NCBI GenBank assembly: GCA_035498175.1
Contig: DATKAJ010000039.1
Location: 1-64,000, forward strand
DNA from: JALORV01 sp035498175
GTDB taxonomy: Bacteria > Pseudomonadota > Gammaproteobacteria > Burkholderiales > Burkholderiaceae_F
Direction of reading: 5' to 3'
DNA: 64,000 bases
The notes under the pieces are model-generated. The model was not told the origin of the DNA. It was given only the letters and a program-made list of their open reading frames with translations, and searched no databases. The position numbers and the translations under genes are program-made. Positions 8,280 to 16,473 of the stretch are shown here, in pieces. Position 1 is the stretch's first letter, and every line of letters begins with the position of its first letter.

Positions 8280-10853
8280 TCATGCGTTCATCCCGCGGAA
8301 CGCCTCTGCGGCGTGGCTGAAGTAGCGCGCACCAATCGCGTCGGAAAGCGCACGGCTGCCGCTAACCAGCCGCGCGGCGAGCTGCAGCAGAGCCGAGTAG
8401 CGGCCATCGGCATCCACTGCGGTGAGCTCTGCCAGTCCGAGCCAATCGCGCTGGCGCGGCAGGTACGCCTGCAATTCCTCCGCCCCCGGAGCCCCGAGCC
8501 GCTCGATCTGGTTCGAGACCCGGCGCGCGACACCTCGCAACGAGCGTGGATTGGCCTGCTCCTGCACCAGCAGGTCAGCCAGCGGTGGAACCTCGAGGCG
8601 GCGCTGGTAAAGCGCGCGGTAGGTGATCGTGCTGTCGAAGAGTTGCAGCAGAAAGTCGTAACCGTCCTCGCGTCCCAGGGCTCCGGCCTCGAACGCCAGC
8701 CCGAGCACCCGCGCCAGCGTCTCGAGCCGCTCGAGCTGGCGACCGATGGTCATCAGGCGCCACCCGTCGTCGCGAGTCATGTGGTCGAGTTGGTTGCCTG
8801 CGATTGCCGACAGGTGCACGGCCAGGCGCCCGAGCGCCGCGATCGCTTCGTCGGTCGAATGGGCCTCACCTGCGCCGGCACCGAGCTCTTCGACTGACGA
8901 CGACAGCAGCCGCCAGTGATCCGCCGAGAGCCGGTCGCGTATGTGGCTTGCGGCGCGAACCATGGCCGCGAGGTTGTAAGACACGCTGCGCGCGCCGGGA
9001 TCCGACAGCGCCGAGATCAGCGTCCGCTCGAACACTGCGACCGACTGCGTCGGCGATGGCACGCCTTCGGGCACGAGGCCCTGCTCCTCGCACAGCGTCG
9101 CCAGCATCTGAAGCAGCGGTGACGGCGACCGTGCGTTGTCGCCGATCAGCGTCAGCGCCGTTCGCGCCAGTCGAACCGACTGGTCGGCGCGCTCGGCATA
9201 GCGTCCCATCCAGAACAGGTTTTCCGCCGAGCGGCTTGAGACGATGCGGCGTTGTCCCGCGAGTTCCTCCGCCCGCAGCGGCATCGGCAGCATCGAGAAC
9301 GTGTCTACGGTTCCCGACGTGCGCACCCAGGTGTCCTGGCTGCCGCCGCCTTTCTGCATCGAAACGACACGCTGCTCGCGCAGCGCGATCCGTGTCAGCC
9401 CGCCGGGCATGACGTGCCAGCCACTGGTCGCATCGGCGATGGCATAGACGCGGACCATCGCCGCGCGCGGCTGGAGGCGCCCTTCGTGCCAGGTCGGGTT
9501 CATCGGCAGCGGAAGGTAGGCCTGGACCGTGCAGGCATCCGGATCGGCCTCGACCCGACTGCGCACTGCTTCGAACTGCCGGCGCGGGAGCCCGGCGCCG
9601 ATGACGGCCTCGAACCCGGGCCGATGCGCACTGGGTGGATACGTCGGTTTGACGACCTTGTCGCCGAGCTCACCGGCGACCTGGGACCACGCTGCCGCTT
9701 CGCCGCACCACCAGCTCGCGAGCGACGGCAGCATCAGGCCGGCGCCGAGTTCGCGGCGCGCAATGGCGGGCAGAAAGCCGTTGATCGCGGGCGATTCCAG
9801 AAAACCCGAGCCCAGCGCGTTTGCAAGCAAGATGCGGCCTGCGCGCACAGCGCCCAGAAGTCCGGGCACACCGAGCGTCGAGTCCTGCCTCAGTTCGAGT
9901 GGATCGCAGAAGTTGTCATCGAGTCGGCGCAGGATGCCGTGAACGGGCTGCAGCCCATGCAGCGTCTTGAGGTAGACGCGCTCGTCGCGCACGGTCAGGT
10001 CACTGCCCTCGACCAGCGGGATGCCGAGATAGCGTGCGAGGTACGTGTGCTCGAAATAGGTTTCCGCATAGGGCCCGGGCGTGAGCAGCACCAGTCGCGC
10101 AGCGTCGCCTTCCGGGCGCGGACTCAGTCGCTGCAGCATGCCGAGCAGGCGGCGATAGCTCGACGCCAGCCGCTGCACGTTCATCTGGCGGAAAGCCTCC
10201 GGGAAAAGCCGCGAGACGATCAGCCGGTTCTGCAGCGCGTAGCCGAGTCCCGACGGCGACTGCGTGCGGTGGCCGACCACCCACCACTGGCCGTCGCCCC
10301 CCCGGGCAAGATCGACGGCGACGATGTGCAGGAAGTGATCGCCGGGAGGCCGCTGCCCAACGAGCGGCCGCAGATAGCCCGGGTGTCCGAACACCAGCGC
10401 AGGAGGCAGCAGGTTGTCGGCCAACAGCCGCTGCGGTCCGTAGCAGTCGGCCATGATGCGCGCGAGCAGTTCCGCCCGCTGGGCCACACCGGCCTCGATC
10501 GCGGCCCACTCGTCGGCCTCGAGCAGGTACGGCATCAGGTCGAGGGGCCACGGGCGCTCGACCTTGCCCTCCTCGCTGTAGACGTTGTAGGTGATGCCGT
10601 CGTCGCGCACCTGCTGCTCGATCGTCCCCCGGCGCCGGGGCAGATCCGCCCATCCGCCGGGTCCGAGGTGCTCGAAGAATTCGCGCCACGCGGGACGCAG
10701 CGTGCCATCGGCGCCGCGCAGTTCGTCGCGATGGCCTGCGGGCGCCGGCAACGCGTAACGCGTCACGAGCGCGCTCGCGTCGCGGCCGCGATCGAAGTCG
10801 AAGAGGCTCTGGGTCACGCCGGCCGGCGGAAATTCGTGAGCGCCGGACCCCAC
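8280..10853 (-). CDS. Circularly permuted ATP-grasp / alpha-E fusion protein
   Basis: 857 aa. Residues about 1-510 form the circularly permuted ATP-grasp domain (COG2308) with conserved blocks GITYNVYSEEG, PGPYAETYFEHTYLA, LDDNFCDPLEL and the late QKGGGSQDTWV at 500-510. Residues about 540-857 form an alpha-E domain (COG2307), beginning SRSAENLFWMGRYAERADQ. ATP-grasp enzymes form amide or peptide bonds; this pair has been predicted to make small peptides. The start is a GTG at 10853, 7 bp after the stop of the upstream gene. A stand-alone ATP-grasp and a stand-alone alpha-E lie further upstream in the same locus. Confidence 0.88.
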   Translation of the reverse strand: MGSGAHEFPPAGVTQSLFDFDRGRDASALVTRYALPAPAGHRDELRGADGTLRPAWREFFEHLGPGGWADLPRRRGTIEQQVRDDGITYNVYSEEGKVERPWPLDLMPYLLEADEWAAIEAGVAQRAELLARIMADCYGPQRLLADNLLPPALVFGHPGYLRPLVGQRPPGDHFLHIVAVDLARGGDGQWWVVGHRTQSPSGLGYALQNRLIVSRLFPEAFRQMNVQRLASSYRRLLGMLQRLSPRPEGDAARLVLLTPGPYAETYFEHTYLARYLGIPLVEGSDLTVRDERVYLKTLHGLQPVHGILRRLDDNFCDPLELRQDSTLGVPGLLGAVRAGRILLANALGSGFLESPAINGFLPAIARRELGAGLMLPSLASWWCGEAAAWSQVAGELGDKVVKPTYPPSAHRPGFEAVIGAGLPRRQFEAVRSRVEADPDACTVQAYLPLPMNPTWHEGRLQPRAAMVRVYAIADATSGWHVMPGGLTRIALREQRVVSMQKGGGSQDTWVRTSGTVDTFSMLPMPLRAEELAGQRRIVSSRSAENLFWMGRYAERADQSVRLARTALTLIGDNARSPSPLLQMLATLCEEQGLVPEGVPSPTQSVAVFERTLISALSDPGARSVSYNLAAMVRAASHIRDRLSADHWRLLSSSVEELGAGAGEAHSTDEAIAALGRLAVHLSAIAGNQLDHMTRDDGWRLMTIGRQLERLETLARVLGLAFEAGALGREDGYDFLLQLFDSTITYRALYQRRLEVPPLADLLVQEQANPRSLRGVARRVSNQIERLGAPGAEELQAYLPRQRDWLGLAELTAVDADGRYSALLQLAARLVSGSRALSDAIGARYFSHAAEAFRGMNA

Positions 10854-10859
10854 ATGCCG

Positions 10860-13800
10860 CTACGCCTGCCGCAGGTCGAGCGTGAAGGGAAATTCGAGGC
10901 TGCGCCGCGGGTCGGCCACACGCATGCGGCCCGGCGTGTGGCCCGTCCTGAAGAAGCGCGCAAGGCGCCGGCTCTCGGCTTCGTAGGCATTGACGGGGAA
11001 GGTCACGTAGTTGCGGCCGCCAGGATGGGCAACATGGTACTGGCAGCCGCCCAGTGAGCGCTCCATCCACGTGTCGACGAGGTCGAAGGTCAGCGGCGCA
11101 TGCACGCCGATCGTCGGATGCAGCGCCGAGGCCGGCTGCCACGCGCGATAGCGCACGCCGCACACGAACTCGCCGGCGCGGCCGGTCGGATGCAGCGGCA
11201 GCGCCTTGCCATTGACCGCGATGACATGGCGCGACCCGTTCAGACCCGTCGCCTTGACCTCGACGCGCTCGAGGGATGAGTCGACGTAGCGCACCGTGGC
11301 GCCCATCGCGCCCTCTTCGCCCATCACGTGCCACGGCTCGAGCGCTCCGCGCAACGCAAGCCTGACGCCGCGCAGCGCGAGTTCCCCGTAGAGCGGGAAA
11401 CGGAACTCGAAGTGTGGCGCGAACCACGCGTCGCGCATCGGGAAGCCCGCTTCGGCGAGTTCGGTCAGGACATCATCGAAGTCCAGCGCAACAAAGGTCG
11501 GCAGCAGGAAGCGGTCGTGCAGCTCGGTGCCCCAGCGGGTCAGTCGCGCGGTGTACGGCGTGCGCCAGAAGCGCGCGAGCAGCGCGCGCAACAGCAACTG
11601 CTGCGCGAGGCTCATCTGCCAGTGTGGCGGCATCTCGAACGCGCGCATCTCCAGCAGGCCCAGGCGGCCCGACGGTCCATCCGGCGAGTACAGCTTGTCG
11701 ATGCAGAACTCCGATCGGTGCGTATTGCCGGTCACGTCGATCAGGATATTGCGCAGCGTGCGGTCGACCAGCCATGGCGGCGCGTTCTCGCCCTGGCTTC
11801 TGCGACGCAGTTCGGCCAGAGCGACCTCAAGTTCGTAGACCTGATCGTTGCGCGCCTCGTCCACGCGCGGCGCCTGGCTGGTCGGGCCGATGAACAGACC
11901 CGAGAACAGGTACGACAGCGACGGGTGGTTGTGCCAGTAGGCGATCAGGCTCGCGAGCAGGTCGGGGCGTCGCAGGAACGGCGAATCCTCCGCCGTGGCG
12001 CCGCCCAGCACGATGTGGTTGCCGCCGCCAGTGCCCGTGTGTCGGCCGTCCAGCATGAACTTCTCGGTCGACAGACGTGACAACCGCGCCGCTTCGTACA
12101 GCGTTGCGGTGTGGTCGACGAGCTGCTCCCAGTCCGACGCCGGATGGATGTTGACCTCGATGACGCCGGGATCAGGAGTGATCTGCAGCATCTTCAGGCG
12201 CGGATCGCGTGGCGGCGGATAGCCCTCAAGTACGACCGGCAGGCCCAGCTCGGCGGCGGTCGCCTCGACCGCAGCGACGAGCTCGAGATAGTCCTCGAGC
12301 ACCGGCAGCGGCGGCATGAAGACGTACAGCACGCGGCTCGCGGTTCCTTCGCGCTCGGCTGCGGGACCGCTGGCGCGGCGTGGGTCGCGGACCTCGACGC
12401 ACAACGCCGTACGCGTGATTGACGCTGCCGATTCAAAGCGACGCGGCTCCGGCGCGCGCGCCGGGGCGCTTCCGGCGCGCGTCCCTCGCGCTCTGCGGCC
12501 ACCGGCCACAGCAGCTGTTGCGGCATCGCCCGCAACGGCATGGCTGTCGCCATGGGGTGCGAATCCAGCTTGCAGCGCCACCGCGCCACCCTCGGCGAAC
12601 CCGCCGCCGACTGCGTGGGGCGCGTACTGCGCCCTGATGTCGGCATGCAACGGCAACGCCGCCCGTGGCGCAAACGGGTCGTGCTCGTAAAGCGAAGGTC
12701 GGTCCCCAGACGCAGCCCATGGCAGCGAATCGAGCGGCAACCGATACCCCATCGGAGAATCGCCCGGAACGAGGTACATGCGCTCGTCACGCAGGAACCA
12801 CGGACCGCTGATCCAGCGCGCGTCTTCCTCGGGCGACTCGCTGCGCGCAATTGGCAGCGCGTAGCCAATCGGGCTCGCAAGTCCCTGTTCGAACACCCGA
12901 CGCAGCCGTGCGCGCTCCAGTTCGTCCTCGAGGCGAGAATCGAAAGGATCGACATTGACCGGCAGTCGCCGCTCGCGCCAGAGGTAGTACCAGGCGTCCT
13001 CGTAGCCCGGCAGCACGCAGCCGGCGTCGATCCCAAGGCGCTGAGCCAGACGCCGGATGAAGCGCTCGGCATCAGCAGCCGTGCATTCAGAAGGCGCCCG
13101 CTCATCGGCGAACAGACGCGGATCGGCCCAGCAGGGTTCGCCATCGGCGCGCCAGAAGATCGACAGTGCCCAGCGCGGCAGTTGCTCGCCGGGATACCAC
13201 TTGCCTTGCCCCAGGTGCAGGAACCCGTCGGCGCCATAGCGCTCCTTCAGCCGCTGCAGCAGCGCCGTGGCGTAGCCGCGCTTGGTCGGCCCGAGCGCGG
13301 CGGTGTTCCATTCCGCGCCATCGCGATCGTCGATCGAAACGAAGGTCGGCTCCCCGCCCTGCGTCAGGCGCACGTCCATGACTTTGAGTGCGGCGTCGAC
13401 CGTGCGTCCGAGGGCATCGAGGGCGTGCCACTGTTCGTCGCTATACGGCTTGGTGACGCGCGGGGCTTCATAGATGCGCGTCACCTGCATCGTGTGGCGG
13501 AAGTCGACCTCGCAATCGTCGACCATTCCGCTGATCGGTGCCGCCGTCGTCGGTTCCGGCGTGCAAGCGACCGGCAGATGCCCCTCGCCTGCGAGCAGCC
13601 CAGAGGTCGGATCGAGCCCGATCCAGCCCGCACCCGGCAGATACACCTCGCACCATGCATGCAGGTCGGTGAAGTCATGCTCGGCGCCCGACGGGCCGTC
13701 GAGTGCCTTCACGTCCGGCTTCAGCTGAATCAGATAGCCCGACACAAAGCGTGCGGCGAGGCCGAGGTGACGCAGAACCTGCACTAGCAGCCAGCCGGTG

Positions 13801-14345
13801 TCGCGGCACGAACCCGCGGCGAGCTGCAGCGTCTGCTCCGGCGTCTGCACTCCGGGTTCGAGCCGGATCAGGTAACGGATTTCGCGCTGCAGACGCTGGT
13901 TCAGTTCCACGAGGAAATCGATCGTCCGCTGCTCGCGCGTATCGACACCCGCGATGAAGTCGCGCAGCCTCGGCGTCAGATCGTCGCGCGCGAGGTACGG
14001 CAGCAGGTCCTGCCCCAGGCCCGCCTCGTAGGGAAACGGGAACTGTTCGGCGACAGGCTCGAGGAAGAAGTCGAACGGGTTGTAGACGGCCATCTGCGCG
14101 ACCAGATCGACGGTGACCCGCAACTCCGTCGCCTTCTCCGGGAACACGACGCGCGCAAGGTAGTTCGCGAATGGATCCTGCTGCCAGTTGATGAAATGCA
14201 GTTCGGGCTCGATGCGCAGCGAATACGACAGCACTGGCGTGCGGCAGTGGGGTGCCGGGCGCAGGCGGACAACCTGAGGGCCGAGGCCCACGCGCCGGTC
14301 GTAGCGGTACTGGGTGACGTGATTCAGCGCGACGTGGATCGACAC
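10860..14345 (-). CDS. Transglutaminase-like protein with DUF2126 domain
   Basis: 1161 aa. The N-terminal third is a transglutaminase unit with Cys180 (AAGSCRDTGW), His229 (DLHAWCEVY) and Asp245 (WIGLDPTSG). The remainder, about 300-1150, is the large DUF2126 domain, including GGEPTFVSIDDRDG, GRHTGTGGGNHIVLGG and RSEFCIDKLYSPDGPSGR. An Ala/Arg-rich stretch near residues 610-670 looks like a variable insertion. The start is GTG (14345) with GGAG five bases upstream. It is immediately followed by the ATP-grasp/alpha-E fusion, the standard partner of this family. Biochemical activity has not been established from sequence. Confidence 0.87.
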   Translation of the reverse strand: MSIHVALNHVTQYRYDRRVGLGPQVVRLRPAPHCRTPVLSYSLRIEPELHFINWQQDPFANYLARVVFPEKATELRVTVDLVAQMAVYNPFDFFLEPVAEQFPFPYEAGLGQDLLPYLARDDLTPRLRDFIAGVDTREQRTIDFLVELNQRLQREIRYLIRLEPGVQTPEQTLQLAAGSCRDTGWLLVQVLRHLGLAARFVSGYLIQLKPDVKALDGPSGAEHDFTDLHAWCEVYLPGAGWIGLDPTSGLLAGEGHLPVACTPEPTTAAPISGMVDDCEVDFRHTMQVTRIYEAPRVTKPYSDEQWHALDALGRTVDAALKVMDVRLTQGGEPTFVSIDDRDGAEWNTAALGPTKRGYATALLQRLKERYGADGFLHLGQGKWYPGEQLPRWALSIFWRADGEPCWADPRLFADERAPSECTAADAERFIRRLAQRLGIDAGCVLPGYEDAWYYLWRERRLPVNVDPFDSRLEDELERARLRRVFEQGLASPIGYALPIARSESPEEDARWISGPWFLRDERMYLVPGDSPMGYRLPLDSLPWAASGDRPSLYEHDPFAPRAALPLHADIRAQYAPHAVGGGFAEGGAVALQAGFAPHGDSHAVAGDAATAAVAGGRRARGTRAGSAPARAPEPRRFESAASITRTALCVEVRDPRRASGPAAEREGTASRVLYVFMPPLPVLEDYLELVAAVEATAAELGLPVVLEGYPPPRDPRLKMLQITPDPGVIEVNIHPASDWEQLVDHTATLYEAARLSRLSTEKFMLDGRHTGTGGGNHIVLGGATAEDSPFLRRPDLLASLIAYWHNHPSLSYLFSGLFIGPTSQAPRVDEARNDQVYELEVALAELRRRSQGENAPPWLVDRTLRNILIDVTGNTHRSEFCIDKLYSPDGPSGRLGLLEMRAFEMPPHWQMSLAQQLLLRALLARFWRTPYTARLTRWGTELHDRFLLPTFVALDFDDVLTELAEAGFPMRDAWFAPHFEFRFPLYGELALRGVRLALRGALEPWHVMGEEGAMGATVRYVDSSLERVEVKATGLNGSRHVIAVNGKALPLHPTGRAGEFVCGVRYRAWQPASALHPTIGVHAPLTFDLVDTWMERSLGGCQYHVAHPGGRNYVTFPVNAYEAESRRLARFFRTGHTPGRMRVADPRRSLEFPFTLDLRQA

Positions 14346-14416
14346 CAGGACTCCGTTCAGCGGGTCAGGCCATCAGGGACCGTCGCGACGCCCGGGGCGA
14401 CGTGTTCTGCGGAAGC

Positions 14417-15295
14417 TCACCGCGGTGCAGCTTGCGCGGCGGACTGGGCCACCAGTTGCATCGATGCCCCGTTTGCGGCGACCTCGCCCTCGAGGGTGGG
14501 AGGCAACGGAGCACGTGGGGGCTGGGTGATCTCGGTCTCGAGCTTCGGTGCAGCGCTGTCGCGCAGCGCATCGCGCCAGGTCGGATCCGGAATTTCCTGG
14601 AACACCTGCTTGAGCCTCGCTCCCCATGTGTTGCGGATCATCTGCATGTACTGGTTGTGGTGGTCGATCTGCACGAACTTGGTGACGCGCAGCGCACCCT
14701 GTTCGTAGACGAGGAGGTCGAGCGGAAGGCCGACCGAGATGTTGGAGCGCAGGGTCGAGTCCATCGAGATCAGCGCGCACTTGGCGGCCTCCTCGAGCGA
14801 TGTCCCCGGCGTGATCACACGGTCGATGATCGGCTTGCCGTACTTCGCCTCGCCGATCTGGAAATACGCGTTCTCCGGCGTCGCCTCGATGAAATTGCCC
14901 GCCGAATAGACGTGGAAGAGCCGCATTCGCTCGCCGCGAATCTGCCCGCCAAAGATAAAATTGCAGTTGAACTCGATGCCGGCATCCTTCAGCGCCTGCC
15001 CGTCGCGCCGGTTGACCTCGCGCACCGCTTCGCCGACGACGCGAACCGCATCGAACATGGTCTTGGCGATCCATACGCTGTCGACATGCGGCCCCACGTT
15101 CTCGCAGACCAGTTGCCGCACGGCCTGCGTCACCGCGAGGTTCCCCGCAGAGAGCAGTACGATCAGGCGCTCGCCCGGGTGCTCGAACACCGTCATCTTG
15201 CGAAACGTCGAGATGTGATCCACGCCGGCATTCGTGCGCGAATCCGACAGGAACACCAGCCCCTGGTCGAGCTGCATGCCGACGCAGTAGGTCAT
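14417..15295 (-). CDS. Anbu proteasome-like peptidase
   Basis: 292 aa. Anbu (ancestral beta subunit) proteins are self-assembling Ntn hydrolases related to HslV and the proteasome. Removal of Met1 would expose the nucleophile Thr; numbered from that Thr, Asp17 (FLSDSRTNAG) and Lys32 (STFRKM) complete the usual Ntn triad. Other landmarks: FNCNFIFGGQI, MRLFHVYSAGNFIEATPE and MDSTLRSNISVGLPLDLL. The C-terminus carries about 45 extra residues rich in Pro and Ala (from about residue 245), longer than I expect for the family. A strong GGAGGAG site precedes the ATG. It sits in the ATP-grasp / alpha-E / transglutaminase locus, its known genomic context. Confidence 0.9.
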   Translation of the reverse strand: MTYCVGMQLDQGLVFLSDSRTNAGVDHISTFRKMTVFEHPGERLIVLLSAGNLAVTQAVRQLVCENVGPHVDSVWIAKTMFDAVRVVGEAVREVNRRDGQALKDAGIEFNCNFIFGGQIRGERMRLFHVYSAGNFIEATPENAYFQIGEAKYGKPIIDRVITPGTSLEEAAKCALISMDSTLRSNISVGLPLDLLVYEQGALRVTKFVQIDHHNQYMQMIRNTWGARLKQVFQEIPDPTWRDALRDSAAPKLETEITQPPRAPLPPTLEGEVAANGASMQLVAQSAAQAAPR

Positions 15296-15490
15296 GCGAT
15301 CTCCTCCACAGCCTGCCGCGAGACCAAATCGTCTTGGGCCACTGCCTCAGTCATCTTCACCCGGACTTCCATCGCCTCCTCGCCCCCCGCCGATCCGGAC
15401 ACCGCGCACTGGCGCGGCGCTGTCGTAGTCGCGCCGCACCGCAAGCCGGGCGAAATGGCGATAGCCGATGGGATAGCGCATGTCGGTGTA
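15292..15490 (-). pseudogene. C-terminal remnant of a transglutaminase gene
   Basis: Between the alpha-E gene and Anbu, one frame reads RLAVRRDYDSAAPVRGVRI. After removing one G from the six-G run (complement of 15383-15388) it continues EEAMEVRVKMTEAVAQDD and ends in a TGA at 15292-15294 that overlaps the Anbu ATG. This matches the C-terminus of the transglutaminase at 7316-8218 (16 of 34 residues identical, no gaps, by hand). The catalytic two-thirds are absent: the alpha-E gene occupies that space. Uncorrected, the frame gives only a 44-codon ORF (15347-15481). Confidence 0.62.
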
Positions 15491-15498
15491 GGGTGCGG

Positions 15499-16473
15499 CT
15501 AGTGCGCCACCGGCGGGACCAGGAAGTCCTGACTGATGCGGCCGCCGATGTCGTTGACGCGCTCGAGAAACGACGTCAAAAAGCGGTGCATGCCGCGCGC
15601 CAGGATGTCATCGATCGTACCGTAGCGCAGTTCTGCCCGCAGCAGCCCGGCGCGCCTTTCGGTCTCCTCCGAGCGGCTGTTGCGAACCATTTCGAGGTTC
15701 AGGCACACCTCGTTCAGGCAGGACAAAAGCGAGCGCGGCATGTCGCCGCGCAGGATCAGCAGCGCCGCAACGCGCGCGGGTGTGATGACGTCGCGGTAGA
15801 CCTTGCGGTAGATCTCGAAGGCGGAGACCGAACGCAGCACCGCAGCCCAGTGGTAGAAGTCGAGTTGCTGCTCCTGTGCCTCTTCCGGCACGGCGTTCAA
15901 CACTAGCCCCGGCGGCGCCACGCCATGGAACTTCACGTCGATCAGCCGCGCCGTGTTGTCCGCCCTTTCGAGGAAGGTGCCGAGCCGTACGAAGTAGAAA
16001 GCTTCGTCCTTCAGCATCGTGCCGATGGTCACGCCGCGGGACAGGTGCGAGCGGAACTTGACCCACTCGAAGAACTCCTGCGGGTCGCGATCGAGCAGCC
16101 GCTCGCGCAGCAGCCTTTGCAGCCCGAGCCACGTGTCGTTGTGCGTCTCCCAGACTTCAGTCGTCAGCGATCCCCGCACTGCACGCGCGTTCTCGCGCGC
16201 CGCCTGCAGGCAGCAGTAGATCGACGACGAGTTGCCGGGGTCCCGCACCATGAAGTCGATGACTTCACGCGGCGAGAGCACCGGGTGCTTTTCGTCGAAC
16301 TGCGGCAGCAGCTCGGAGATGCCGAGCATCGCGCGCCAGCCGCCCTCGGCGGCCTTGGCCGATTGCGGCAGCAGGCTCGTCGACAGGTTGACATCGAGCA
16401 TCCGCGCGGTGTTTTCCGCGCGCTCGATATAGCGCGCCATCCAGTACAGATGATCAGCCGTGCGGCTAAGCAC
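15499..16473 (-). CDS. Alpha-E domain protein (COG2307)
   Basis: 324 aa, a single all-helical alpha-E domain. The start is GTG at 16473, giving the family N-terminus (M)LSRTADHLYWMARY; the frame is open further upstream but only as overlap with the GGDEF gene. Conserved blocks: YIERAENTARMLD, LLRERLLDRDPQEFFEW, FYFVRLGTFLERADNTARLID and FHGVAPPG. Its start overlaps the stop of the GGDEF gene by 8 bp (16466-16473). Alpha-E proteins have no demonstrated activity; they travel with ATP-grasp and transglutaminase genes and are thought to take part in the same peptide-forming process. Confidence 0.88.
   Translation of the reverse strand: MLSRTADHLYWMARYIERAENTARMLDVNLSTSLLPQSAKAAEGGWRAMLGISELLPQFDEKHPVLSPREVIDFMVRDPGNSSSIYCCLQAARENARAVRGSLTTEVWETHNDTWLGLQRLLRERLLDRDPQEFFEWVKFRSHLSRGVTIGTMLKDEAFYFVRLGTFLERADNTARLIDVKFHGVAPPGLVLNAVPEEAQEQQLDFYHWAAVLRSVSAFEIYRKVYRDVITPARVAALLILRGDMPRSLLSCLNEVCLNLEMVRNSRSEETERRAGLLRAELRYGTIDDILARGMHRFLTSFLERVNDIGGRISQDFLVPPVAH

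Noticed and set aside
9252..11057. 601-codon open frame on the plus strand
   Set aside because: Antisense to the ATP-grasp/alpha-E fusion and the end of the transglutaminase-DUF2126 gene; Arg/His/Gln-rich with no domain. High GC content leaves long antisense frames open.
12540..13787. 415-codon open frame on the plus strand
   Set aside because: Antisense to the transglutaminase-DUF2126 gene; composition is that of a shadow frame.
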